Source: JBBDXI01 sp040902425
GTDB lineage: Bacteria > Planctomycetota > Phycisphaerae > Phycisphaerales > UBA1924
DNA length: 64,000 nucleotides
Assembly: GCA_040902425.1 (NCBI GenBank)
Contig: JBBDXI010000103.1
Span: 6,719 to 70,718 of the forward strand
Direction of reading: 5' to 3'
Below are positions 17,668 to 24,547 of the stretch, in pieces. The notes below the pieces were generated by a model that was not told where the DNA came from, did not search any database, and worked only from the letters and a program-made list of their open reading frames with translations. Numbering within the stretch: the stretch's first letter is position 1; each line of letters begins with the position of its first letter. A program made the position numbers and the translations under genes.

Positions 17668-18387
17668 ATGCGCCCCGTGCTGTTCCTGCGCGCCCTCGCT
17701 GCGGCTTCGGCCGCTCTCGCCGCTCCCGCCCTCGCGGCGCCGCCGGTCCCGGCGGGGCAGCCCCTGGTCACTGTCAAGGCCAGCGGCATCCCGGCCCGCG
17801 ACGCGATCGCGTGGCTGGGGCGGGCGGCCGGCCTCCGGCTGGTCCCGCTGTGGCGCGACGCGGAGCACCCTGAGGGGCTCGATCCGGATCGCGCGCTCGA
17901 CCTCACACTCACCCGCGCCGACCCGATGCATGCGCTGGAGGTTGTCCTGCGGCAACTGGATGGGGATGCCACCTGGCAGCTCGACGAGTCGGGGGCCGTC
18001 GAGATCGGCCCGCGGGCGAGGCTGAACGAGAGCCGGTCGGTCCGCATCTACAACATCCGCGACCTGCTCACCCGCGCCCCGGACCACCCGCAGGGCGCGA
18101 CGCTCGACCTCGAGGCCGCGCTCCGCGCCGGCTCGGAGTCCGTCCTCCGCGAGGATGACCGGGGGCACCGCCCCGACGCCGACCTGGAGCGCGCCGAGCG
18201 GGCGGAGAGACTGGTGCTGCTCATCACGAGCACCGTCGAGCCCGACCAGTGGGTGGACAACGGCGGCGCTGCCGCGACCATCCGCGTCCACGAGGGCTCG
18301 CTGGTCGTCCGCGCCCCGGGGTACATCCACAGGCAGATCGCCGGTTCGCTGCTCCCCCGCGCCACGCCTACGACCCCCGCTCGATGA
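17668..18387 (+). CDS. Secreted hypothetical protein, probably truncated at its 3' end
   Basis: The product has 239 residues as read. An AAAGGAG ribosome site precedes the ATG, and a signal peptide (MRPVLFLRALAAASAALAAPALAA) is clear. The mature part resembles the STN-like regions of planctomycete secreted proteins: ASGIPARDAIAWLGRAAGL, DLTLTRADPMHALEVVL, SRSVRIYNIRDLL, and VHEGSLVVRAPGYIHRQIAG near the end. The last dozen residues (SLLPRATPTTPAR) do not continue this pattern. At this point another frame becomes the tail of an M48 peptidase, so the natural C-terminus has probably been lost by a deletion or a wrong assembly join. Confidence 0.65.
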   Translation: MRPVLFLRALAAASAALAAPALAAPPVPAGQPLVTVKASGIPARDAIAWLGRAAGLRLVPLWRDAEHPEGLDPDRALDLTLTRADPMHALEVVLRQLDGDATWQLDESGAVEIGPRARLNESRSVRIYNIRDLLTRAPDHPQGATLDLEAALRAGSESVLREDDRGHRPDADLERAERAERLVLLITSTVEPDQWVDNGGAAATIRVHEGSLVVRAPGYIHRQIAGSLLPRATPTTPAR

Positions 18388-18542
18388 TCCGCGTGATGGA
18401 GATCCTCGCGGAGGCCGGCGGGGACGGGCGGCAGCCGGAGTTCTTCGCGACGCACCCGAACCCGGAGAACCGCCTGGAGCGCATCCGCGACGTCATCGCG
18501 GAGCTCTTCCCGCAGGGCGTGCCCGCGGGCCTGAAGGAGTAG
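18363..18542 (+). pseudogene. C-terminal fragment of an M48-type metallopeptidase
   Basis: From 18363 the frame ending at the TAG at 18540-18542 reads HAYDPRSMIRVMEILAEAGG, then FFATHPNPENRLERIRDVIA. This is the typical C-terminal stretch of M48 peptidases (YDPRaMirvMeiL...FlsTHPspenRierI). The N-terminal part with HExxH is absent; the upstream DNA in this frame is the out-of-frame body of the preceding secreted-protein gene. Only about 60 residues of what should be a protein of 250 or more remain, with no ribosome site of its own. Confidence 0.72.
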
Positions 18543-18548
18543 GGTCCG

Positions 18549-19886
18549 CTACGGCGGTGACACCGGCGACGGGTGCTCCGGCTCGGCCGGCGCGGGCGGC
18601 GGCGGCGCGGGCGCGAGCGCGGCCCTGAGCTCCGCGGCCAGCGCGACCGGCTCCCCGGCTCGCCCATCCAGCACGACCGTCCGGATCAGCTTCCGCTCCG
18701 GCGAGACCAGCGCGATCACCGCCCCGGCCCTGGGATCGAACCGGTCGATCGAGTGGGCCGCCGAGTTTGACCACAGGAGCGGCTCGCCCGTCCCCCCCGG
18801 CGGGCCCGCCTGCTCGCGCCCCGGCGCGGCCCCCCACCGCTGCTGCTCCGCATCCCACTGCTGCGCGCTGAACTGGCCGAGCTCCATCACCAGGGCCCCC
18901 ACCATGCTCAGGTCGATCGGCTTCGCGGGCGGCTCGCCGGGCGCGGTCTGGCCCAGGCCCACCGCCCGCAGCACCGACCACCCCGCCCGCGCATCGGCCG
19001 AGGCCCCCTCGGCCCGCTCCGCCGGCCCGGAGCGGAACATCACCAGCGCCAGCGGGCGCGGCGATTGCCCCACGCCCTTCCACAGGTTCCACAGCGAGAA
19101 GTCCCGCTGCTGGAAGACGATGTCCGGCACCGCATCCCCGGGAGAGAGCGGCCGGTTGCTCGCGGGCGCGGGGCGGAGCTGCGTCATCGACTCCACCCGC
19201 TCGCGCCCCTCCGTTCCGATCGCCCATGCTGTGGGCTCCCCCGGATCGACCGGCCGCATCGTCAGCTCGATGGTCATCTCCGCCGGGTGCCCGGGCGTCG
19301 TGGTCGCGAACCCGGTGATCCGCCCCGCCGGCATGGAGGCCGTCAGCACCACCGGCGCCCCCTCGCTGTGCCCCCGCAGCGTCGCGGTGCTGACCCGCCC
19401 CGACGAGTCGATGACGCCGGCGCTCCAGTCCACCCGCGGCGTGTAGGTGGTCAGGGCCGCGGCGCTCCCGGGGGCGGAGCAGGCCATCGCCAGCTGCGGC
19501 GCGGGGATGGGCGGCATGACGGCCGCGAGCGTCGCCGGGGTCGGCGGCCCCGCGAGCGTGGCCCTGTAGTAGAGGCCCGGAACCGAGGTGTGCACCGCCG
19601 TCAGCTCCCGGCCCGCGATGTGCACCCGCAGCGAACCGAGCTCCAGCAGCACCCGCGCCGGCGTCTCGAAGCCGGTCCCGGGGTCGATCCTCACGATGAA
19701 CGACTCGGTCGTCTGCGTCCCGGCGGAGCGCACCCGCACCGTCACCTCATCGGCGGTCGGCCGGCGCGAGTAGGCCGCGCGGATCGTCTCGACCAGCACA
19801 TCCGGCGGCGCCTGCTCGACCTGGCCCAGCAGCGTGCCCGGGGAGACGAGGAGGGCGACCATCGCCGGCAGCCAAGTCCGTCTCAT
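18549..19886 (-). CDS. Secreted protein with thioredoxin-like C-terminal region, function unknown
   Basis: This 445-residue protein has a signal peptide (MRRTWLPAMVALLVSPGTLLGQ). The N-terminal half (ETIRAAYSRRPTADEVTVRV, later AEMTIELTMRPVDPGEP) has a LolA-like beta-strand pattern. The C-terminal half begins LSPGDAVPDIVFQQRDFSLW and LALVMFRSG and ends AVIALVSPERKLIRTVVLDG, the frame of a redoxin/AhpC-type domain but without a visible CxxC. Its start overlaps the folK stop by 4 bp, so the two are translationally coupled and folK comes first in the operon. A Pro/Ala-rich tail ends the protein. No function is assigned. Confidence 0.68.
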   Translation of the reverse strand: MRRTWLPAMVALLVSPGTLLGQVEQAPPDVLVETIRAAYSRRPTADEVTVRVRSAGTQTTESFIVRIDPGTGFETPARVLLELGSLRVHIAGRELTAVHTSVPGLYYRATLAGPPTPATLAAVMPPIPAPQLAMACSAPGSAAALTTYTPRVDWSAGVIDSSGRVSTATLRGHSEGAPVVLTASMPAGRITGFATTTPGHPAEMTIELTMRPVDPGEPTAWAIGTEGRERVESMTQLRPAPASNRPLSPGDAVPDIVFQQRDFSLWNLWKGVGQSPRPLALVMFRSGPAERAEGASADARAGWSVLRAVGLGQTAPGEPPAKPIDLSMVGALVMELGQFSAQQWDAEQQRWGAAPGREQAGPPGGTGEPLLWSNSAAHSIDRFDPRAGAVIALVSPERKLIRTVVLDGRAGEPVALAAELRAALAPAPPPPAPAEPEHPSPVSPP

Positions 19887-20386
19887 CTCGCCCCTCCGGA
19901 TGCCACGCGAAGATCGCGGAGCAGCTCGGCCACGGTCCGCCCCAGCCCGGCGATGCGCAGCCCCGGCGCGATCTGCGCCAGCGGCTCCAGCACGAACGCC
20001 CGCTCGTGCAGGCGCGGGTGCGGGAGGGTCAGCCCCGGCTCATCCATCACCGTCTCCCCGTGCGTCAGCAGGTCCAGGTCCAGCGGGCGCGACCCCCACC
20101 GCCCGCCGCGCGACCGGTCGCGCCCGTGCTCCCGCTCGATCCGCAGCAGGTGCCCCAGCAGTTCGCGCGGCGCGAGCGATGTCGCCACGTGCGCGGCCGC
20201 GTTGAGATAGGCCGGCTGCGGCGGGCCGACCGGGGCGGTCTCGAGGAACCCCGAGGCCGCCACGAGGCGGGTCCCCGGCAGGACGGCGATGCCCACCAGC
20301 GCACGGCGCAGGGTGGCCTCCCGATCGCCGAGGTTCGACCCCAGGGCGATGCAGGCGTCAACAGGGGTCTCGCTGGGCACGTGCAC
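19883..20386 (-). CDS. folK: 2-amino-4-hydroxy-6-hydroxymethyldihydropteridine pyrophosphokinase
   Basis: This 167-residue enzyme of folate synthesis transfers pyrophosphate from ATP to the pterin alcohol. The family pattern is complete: ACIALGSNLGDREATLRRAL at the start, SGFLETAPVGPPQPAYLNAA, LLRIEREHGRDR, then RWGSRPLDLDLLTHG with the metal-binding Asp pair and LPHPRLHERAFVLEPLAQIAP. Length is standard. It is the first gene of a two-gene unit with the secreted protein at 18549-19886. It stands downstream of the fliA terminator and so needs its own promoter, which was not recognised. Confidence 0.95.
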   Translation of the reverse strand: MHVPSETPVDACIALGSNLGDREATLRRALVGIAVLPGTRLVAASGFLETAPVGPPQPAYLNAAAHVATSLAPRELLGHLLRIEREHGRDRSRGGRWGSRPLDLDLLTHGETVMDEPGLTLPHPRLHERAFVLEPLAQIAPGLRIAGLGRTVAELLRDLRVASGGAR

Positions 20387-20403
20387 GGACCAAGGGTAGT
20401 GGC

Positions 20404-20434
20404 CAAGAAAGAAGGCCGCCCGGGGGGCGGCCTT
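20404..20434 (-). terminator. Rho-independent terminator of fliA
   Basis: The stem AAGGCCGCC / GGCGGCCTT (20412-20420 and 20426-20434) is followed on the minus strand by CTTTCTT. It lies about 30 bp beyond the fliA stop and marks the end of the flagellar transcription unit. Confidence 0.78.
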
Positions 20435-20462
20435 GGGGTCTGTCGGGCATGGTCCGGCGCGG

Positions 20463-21335
20463 TCACTCGATCGGCTCGAGCTCCTTCGAGCGGTGCTGCA
20501 TCTGGGCCTTGAGGCGGGCCAGGATCGAGCTGTGCATCTGGCTGACCCGGCTCTCGGAGAGGTCCAGCGTGGCCCCGATCTCCTTCATCGTCATCCCCTC
20601 GTAGTAGTAGAGGATGACGATGAGCCGCTCGGCGCGGCTGAGGCCCCTGGTGATCAGGTCCTTCAGGTCGCGGCGCTGCATCTCGCGGAGGGGGTTGGTC
20701 TCATCGTCCTCGCGGACGACGTCGATCTCGCGCAGCTCTTTCCCGCCGTCGCTGCTGGCGAACTTGCGGGTGATGCTCTGGGTCATCACGGCCTTGCTGT
20801 CGCGGTCCACCTTCTCGAACTCGTCGGGGGCCAGCTGCAGGTGGTCGGCCAGCTCCTGCGGCGTGGGCGGGCGCCCGTGCTTCATCTCGAACTTCTGGCG
20901 GGCGCCCTCCACCTTGGAGGAGCGGTGCCGCACCAGGCGGGGCACCCAGTCCATGGCCCGCAGCTCGTCGAGGATGGCCCCGCGGATCCGCGGGGCGCAG
21001 TAGGTCTCGAACTTGACGTTGCGGTCCAGCTCGAAGGCGTCGATCGCGTCCATGAGGCCGAACAGCCCGGCGGACATCAGGTCCTCGATGTCCACCTCGT
21101 CGGGCAGGCGGGTGTAGATGCGCTCGGCGTTGTAGCGCACCAGCGGCAGGAACCGCTCCATGAGGAAGTTGCGGATCTCGCGCCGGCGGGCGCGGTCGCT
21201 CTCGCACGCCTGGTACTCCACCCACACCTCGTGGATCGGCCGCTTCTCCAGGGGCGGACGCACCTTGGGCCCCTCGCCGCGCGCCGCGCGCCGGGGAGCG
21301 CCACGCATGATCTTCGTCTGCTTCGTCGCTGACAT
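20463..21335 (-). CDS. fliA: RNA polymerase sigma factor FliA (sigma-28)
   Basis: This 290-residue flagellar sigma factor directs transcription of late flagellar genes. Region 2 is clear: LVRYNAERIYTRLPDEVDIE, LMSAGLFGLMDAIDAFE and KFETYCAPRIRGAILDELRA, then DWVPRLVRHRSSKVEGAR typical of FliA. Region 4 ends LIVILYYYEGMTMKEIGATL and DLSESRVSQMHSSILARL. The N-terminal 30 residues are a basic extension (MSATKQTKIMRGAPRRA). The ATG at 21335 follows an AAGGAG site; an in-frame ATG further upstream lacks one. It is the last gene of the flagellar cluster, followed by a terminator and preceded by a sigma-70-like promoter at 21432-21458. Confidence 0.95.
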   Translation of the reverse strand: MSATKQTKIMRGAPRRAARGEGPKVRPPLEKRPIHEVWVEYQACESDRARRREIRNFLMERFLPLVRYNAERIYTRLPDEVDIEDLMSAGLFGLMDAIDAFELDRNVKFETYCAPRIRGAILDELRAMDWVPRLVRHRSSKVEGARQKFEMKHGRPPTPQELADHLQLAPDEFEKVDRDSKAVMTQSITRKFASSDGGKELREIDVVREDDETNPLREMQRRDLKDLITRGLSRAERLIVILYYYEGMTMKEIGATLDLSESRVSQMHSSILARLKAQMQHRSKELEPIE

Positions 21336-21431
21336 GGTCGGCTCCTTGACCGTCCGTCGCCGCCGGTGCGCTCTCACGCGCCGGCTCACTCTCTCGACTT
21401 CTCGACCCATCCTGGGTCTCGCAGCACGCCG

Positions 21432-21458
21432 AGTATACCGAAAGTCCTGCCCGTGCAA
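21432..21458 (-). promoter_or_regulatory. Promoter upstream of fliA
   Basis: On the minus strand, TTGCAC (21458-21453) is followed after 15 bp by TATACT (21437-21432). The surrounding text GACTTGCACG...CGGTATACT is nearly the same as that upstream of flhF at 24458-24485. It lies about 100 bp before the fliA start codon and just after the stop of the small membrane protein gene. Confidence 0.55.
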
Positions 21459-21459
21459 G

Positions 21460-21741
21460 TCACGGCGCACCCGCGCCGCGCGTCTGGGGTTCCTTCCCCG
21501 GTCCGGGCTCCGCGCCGCCCACCGGGTTCGCCGCCTTGTACCGTTCCACGTGCTCCGCCGCCGCGCGCAGCGCCACCGCGCCGATCACCAGCCCCGCCAG
21601 GTAGCACAGCACCATCGCGATGATCGCGCCCTGCAGCACCCGCACCACCGGGTTCCCCGCACCCAGCCCCGATACGATCGCCACCGTGAACCCGGCCAGC
21701 GCGAAGGCCGCGGCGATCGACTTGCCGGCCTCTGGGTTCAC
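21460..21741 (-). CDS. Small two-helix membrane protein in the flagellar cluster
   Basis: This 93-residue protein starts at a GTG with a strong AGGAGG site eight bases upstream. Two hydrophobic helices are visible: IAAAFALAGFTVAIVSGLGA and the stretch around residues 35-57, GAIIAMVLCYLAGLVIGAVA. A short charged helix (RAAAEHVERYKAANP) and a Pro/Gly tail follow. It sits between flhG and fliA. A small gene at this place may assist flagellar assembly or placement, but no family is recognised. Confidence 0.65.
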   Translation of the reverse strand: MNPEAGKSIAAAFALAGFTVAIVSGLGAGNPVVRVLQGAIIAMVLCYLAGLVIGAVALRAAAEHVERYKAANPVGGAEPGPGKEPQTRGAGAP

Positions 21742-21827
21742 GCGTGGTTCCTCCTGGAGCGACCCGCGAGCGCGGGGATATCGAGTGGCTCTTTATCGTC
21801 CCGCATCGCGACGCTGGTGAGATCCAT
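21738..21827 (-). CDS. Possible 29-residue coupled small ORF
   Basis: Reading from an ATG at 21827 gives MDLTSVAMRDDKEPLDIPAL and nine more residues, ending in a TGA that overlaps the GTG start of the membrane protein gene (GTGA). A GGGGA lies about 8 bases before the ATG. The 4-bp overlap is the coupling seen throughout this cluster, which is why it is listed. It is too short to judge by composition. Confidence 0.35.
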   Translation of the reverse strand: MDLTSVAMRDDKEPLDIPALAGRSRRNHA

Positions 21828-21880
21828 TACGAATTCCCCAAAAACCAGGCCGCGGCCCGCGCCGCGGACCGAACAGAGCG

Positions 21881-23047
21881 TCAACCCCCGCGCAAAACCC
21901 GCGAAAGCAGGCCCGATAGCCCGCCCGACCCTCCGCCGCGCGCCGGCGCCGGCGCCCCGGACTCCAGCCGAAGCTCCCTCGCCACCGCCCCCGCCAGCGC
22001 CCGCACCGCGCCGGCCGCCGGCGACCCCGGCGCACTGAGCAGCAGCGGGCGGCGGGAGCGGACGGAGGCGGGAACGCGGGCATCGTGCATGATCCATCCA
22101 AGGAGCGGGAGCGTGTACCCGAGGAACCGCTGGCAGACCGCCGCCATCCGCGCGTGCACCGCCGCCGCCTCGCGCTGGTCCGAGGCCTGGTTCACCACGA
22201 GCACGACCCGGGGCAGCCCCCCGTCGGGGGAAGGCGGCCGCAAAGGCCGTGCCTTCCCGCGATCCCCGTGCAGGATGCACTTGATCAGGGCGTAGGCATC
22301 CGCGATCGACGTCGGCTCCGGCGTGGCGATGACGATCGCGAGGTCGGCGGCCCGGGAGAACCCGATGACCTCCCGGCCCAGGCCCGCCCCCGTGTCCACC
22401 ACGATCACGTCGGTGCTCTGGTCAAGCTCCGCCAGGGAGGCCATCAGCCTGTCCCGCTCGTCGCCGGAAAGCTCCGCCATCCGCGAGACGCCGACGGAGC
22501 CGGGGATGAGGCGGAACCCGCCCGGGGCATCCATCGCGATCTCGGTGATCGACCGGCGGGCCGGGGGCGCAGACGGTGCGCTGGCCGCCGGCGCATCGGC
22601 GACTCCGACAAACTGCTCCAGCCGTCTGGTAGGCGTAAGGCCGCAGAGCACATCCGCGTTGGCCATTCCCAGGTCCGCATCCAGCAGCGTCACCCGCTGG
22701 CGCATCTGCACCAGGCAGATCGCGAGGTTCACGGCCGCGCTGGTCTTGCCCACGCCGCCCTTGCCCGAGGCGATGCTGACCACCCGCGCCGACCGCTTCG
22801 CGATCGGGGGAGCCGGCGCGGGCGCTATCGGGGACGCGGGCCTCGGCGCGTGCTGGCGGACGGCGGCGCCCGCCGCCGGCGCTGCCGGGCGACGCTGCAT
22901 GGCCTCGACCATCGCGCGGAGGCGCGACGCCTGGTCCTCGCTGATGGTGACCCGCGACTCGCGCACCCGCGAAACTCCGTGGGCAGGCACAGCGGGCAGG
23001 ACAACGGGCCCCTGCCCGGAAAAAGGACCCGAAATATGGACCGTCAT
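21881..23047 (-). CDS. flhG: Flagellar number regulator FlhG (MinD/ParA-like ATPase)
   Basis: This 388-residue protein works with FlhF to set the number and place of flagella. A Pro/Ala-rich N-terminal region of about 85 residues precedes the ATPase. The deviant Walker A SGKGGVGKT is at 94-102, then LLDADLGMANADVLCGLTPT, VIVVDTGAGLGREV (Walker B region) and IVIATPEPTSIADAYALIK, which are the FlhG/FleN landmarks. The start codon overlaps the flhF stop by 4 bp. The N-terminal SRLRAMVEAMQ may be the FlhF-activating helix, as in other FlhG proteins. Confidence 0.93.
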   Translation of the reverse strand: MTVHISGPFSGQGPVVLPAVPAHGVSRVRESRVTISEDQASRLRAMVEAMQRRPAAPAAGAAVRQHAPRPASPIAPAPAPPIAKRSARVVSIASGKGGVGKTSAAVNLAICLVQMRQRVTLLDADLGMANADVLCGLTPTRRLEQFVGVADAPAASAPSAPPARRSITEIAMDAPGGFRLIPGSVGVSRMAELSGDERDRLMASLAELDQSTDVIVVDTGAGLGREVIGFSRAADLAIVIATPEPTSIADAYALIKCILHGDRGKARPLRPPSPDGGLPRVVLVVNQASDQREAAAVHARMAAVCQRFLGYTLPLLGWIMHDARVPASVRSRRPLLLSAPGSPAAGAVRALAGAVARELRLESGAPAPARGGGSGGLSGLLSRVLRGG

Positions 23048-24405
23048 CTCGCCTTGCCCCCCTCGAGCAGGAGCCGCGCAATGCGGTCGGGACTGCCGAT
23101 CTCGATATGGTCCGGGACTTCCTGCCCCGTCGTGACATAGCTCAGCTTCAGGGCGATCCGGCTCGCCACCGTCACCAGCACCCCGAAGTTCACCGCCTCA
23201 TCCAGCTTCGTGAAGATCACGCGGTCCGGGCTCGCCGCCGCGAACCGCTCCGCGGCCTCCAGCAGCACCGCCTCGCTCGCCGTGCTGGAGAGGACCAGGT
23301 GCGTGTGGTGGGGCCGGGCCGCCGCCAGGAACCGCCGCAGCTCATCCAGCCGCCCCGCGTCCCGCTGCGAGCGCCCGGCGGTGTCGATCAGCACCACCTC
23401 GCAGTCGCGCAGCCCCTCCAGCACCGCCCCCATCTCCGCCGGCGACATCGCCACCCGCAGCGGCAGCCCGATGATCTCCGCGTAGGTCCGCAACTGGTCC
23501 ACCGCCGCGATCCGGTACGTGTCCGTCGTGACCAGCCCCACCCGCTTCCCGTGCCGCAGCTTGTACGCCGCGGCCAGCTTGGCCACCGTCGTCGTCTTGC
23601 CCACCCCCGTCGGCCCCACCAGCGCCAGCGTCAGGGGCCGCCCGTCGCGGGGGGGCGTCAGGCGGGGCACATCGCCCTCGGCGGGGATCATCGACGCCAG
23701 GTGCCGCAGCACCGTCTGCCGCACGATCCCGCCATCCGCCAGCTCGGCCGGCGACAGCTCGTTGCGGACCTGCCCCACCACATCCTCGGCAATCTCGGCC
23801 GCGACCTCGCCCTCCAGCAGCTTCAGGTAGTCCGTGAACAGGGCGTCGGGCATCGACCCCGGCATCTCGCCGGCCGTCGCCGCCGTCCCGGCCCGCACCG
23901 CCGACTGCCGCGAGCACTGGAGCACCTGCCCCACCATCTTCTTGATCGCCGCCAGTTCCGCATCCAGCGCCTGGGTCACGCCGTCCTTCGCGCCCCGCGC
24001 GGGCGACGCGATCGCCTCGACCACGGCCGCGGCAGCGCTCCCCCCCGCTCCCCCGGCCGACGCGGCGACGGGCACCAGTTCCGCAGCCCGGGTCGCCGCC
24101 CGCTCCGGCCTGGCGGACGCGTTCTCCGCGGGCGGGGGCATCCCGTACGCCCTCATCGCGGCCGCGGGGATGACCACGGGCCTCGGGGCTGGCGCCGTGG
24201 GGACGGTTCCCTTCTTCCGTTCGCGGGGCAGCACGTTCACGCCGTCGGAGGCGGTGATCTCGACCATCGGGCGCCCGCCGAACCCCAGCCACCCGCCCAC
24301 CCTGTACGAGCGGGTGTGCAGAATGACGGCGTCCTTCCCGAGGTCTCGCTTGACCTCAGCAAGGGCGTCGCCCATGGTGCGTGCGCGATAGGTCTTGAGG
24401 ATCAT
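23044..24405 (-). CDS. flhF: Flagellar biosynthesis GTPase FlhF
   Basis: This 453-residue SRP-type GTPase recruits the first flagellar parts to their site on the membrane. It begins MILKTYRARTMGDALAEVKR and DLGKDAVILHTRSYRVGGWL, the FlhF B-domain start, followed by an Ala/Pro-rich linker. The NG domain has LALVGPTGVGKTTTVAKLAA (near residue 265), VGLVTTDTYRIAAVDQLRTY, VVLIDTAGRSQRD and VIFTKLDEAVNFGVLVTVAS. An in-frame upstream extension is not supported: the chosen ATG at 24405 follows GGAAGGCGAG and starts at the family N-terminus. A promoter lies at 24458-24485. Confidence 0.95.
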   Translation of the reverse strand: MILKTYRARTMGDALAEVKRDLGKDAVILHTRSYRVGGWLGFGGRPMVEITASDGVNVLPRERKKGTVPTAPAPRPVVIPAAAMRAYGMPPPAENASARPERAATRAAELVPVAASAGGAGGSAAAAVVEAIASPARGAKDGVTQALDAELAAIKKMVGQVLQCSRQSAVRAGTAATAGEMPGSMPDALFTDYLKLLEGEVAAEIAEDVVGQVRNELSPAELADGGIVRQTVLRHLASMIPAEGDVPRLTPPRDGRPLTLALVGPTGVGKTTTVAKLAAAYKLRHGKRVGLVTTDTYRIAAVDQLRTYAEIIGLPLRVAMSPAEMGAVLEGLRDCEVVLIDTAGRSQRDAGRLDELRRFLAAARPHHTHLVLSSTASEAVLLEAAERFAAASPDRVIFTKLDEAVNFGVLVTVASRIALKLSYVTTGQEVPDHIEIGSPDRIARLLLEGGKAR

Positions 24406-24457
24406 CTCGCCTTCCGTAGCACGATCCGCCCTGCATCCTTGCCGGGCATGGGGTCTC

Positions 24458-24485
24458 AGAATACCGAGTGCGCCGCCGCGTGCAA
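24458..24485 (-). promoter_or_regulatory. Promoter upstream of flhF
   Basis: On the minus strand, TTGCAC (24485-24480) is followed after 16 bp by TATTCT (24463-24458). The context GACTTGCACG...CTCGGTATTCT matches the fliA promoter at 21432-21458. It lies in the 142 bp between flhA and flhF, about 55 bp before the flhF start. Confidence 0.55.
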
Positions 24486-24547
24486 GTCGGCCCGCGGGGC
24501 GGGCGCCGATTTCCACCGCCCGCCGGCGCACGCCTTGCGCCAAGTCC

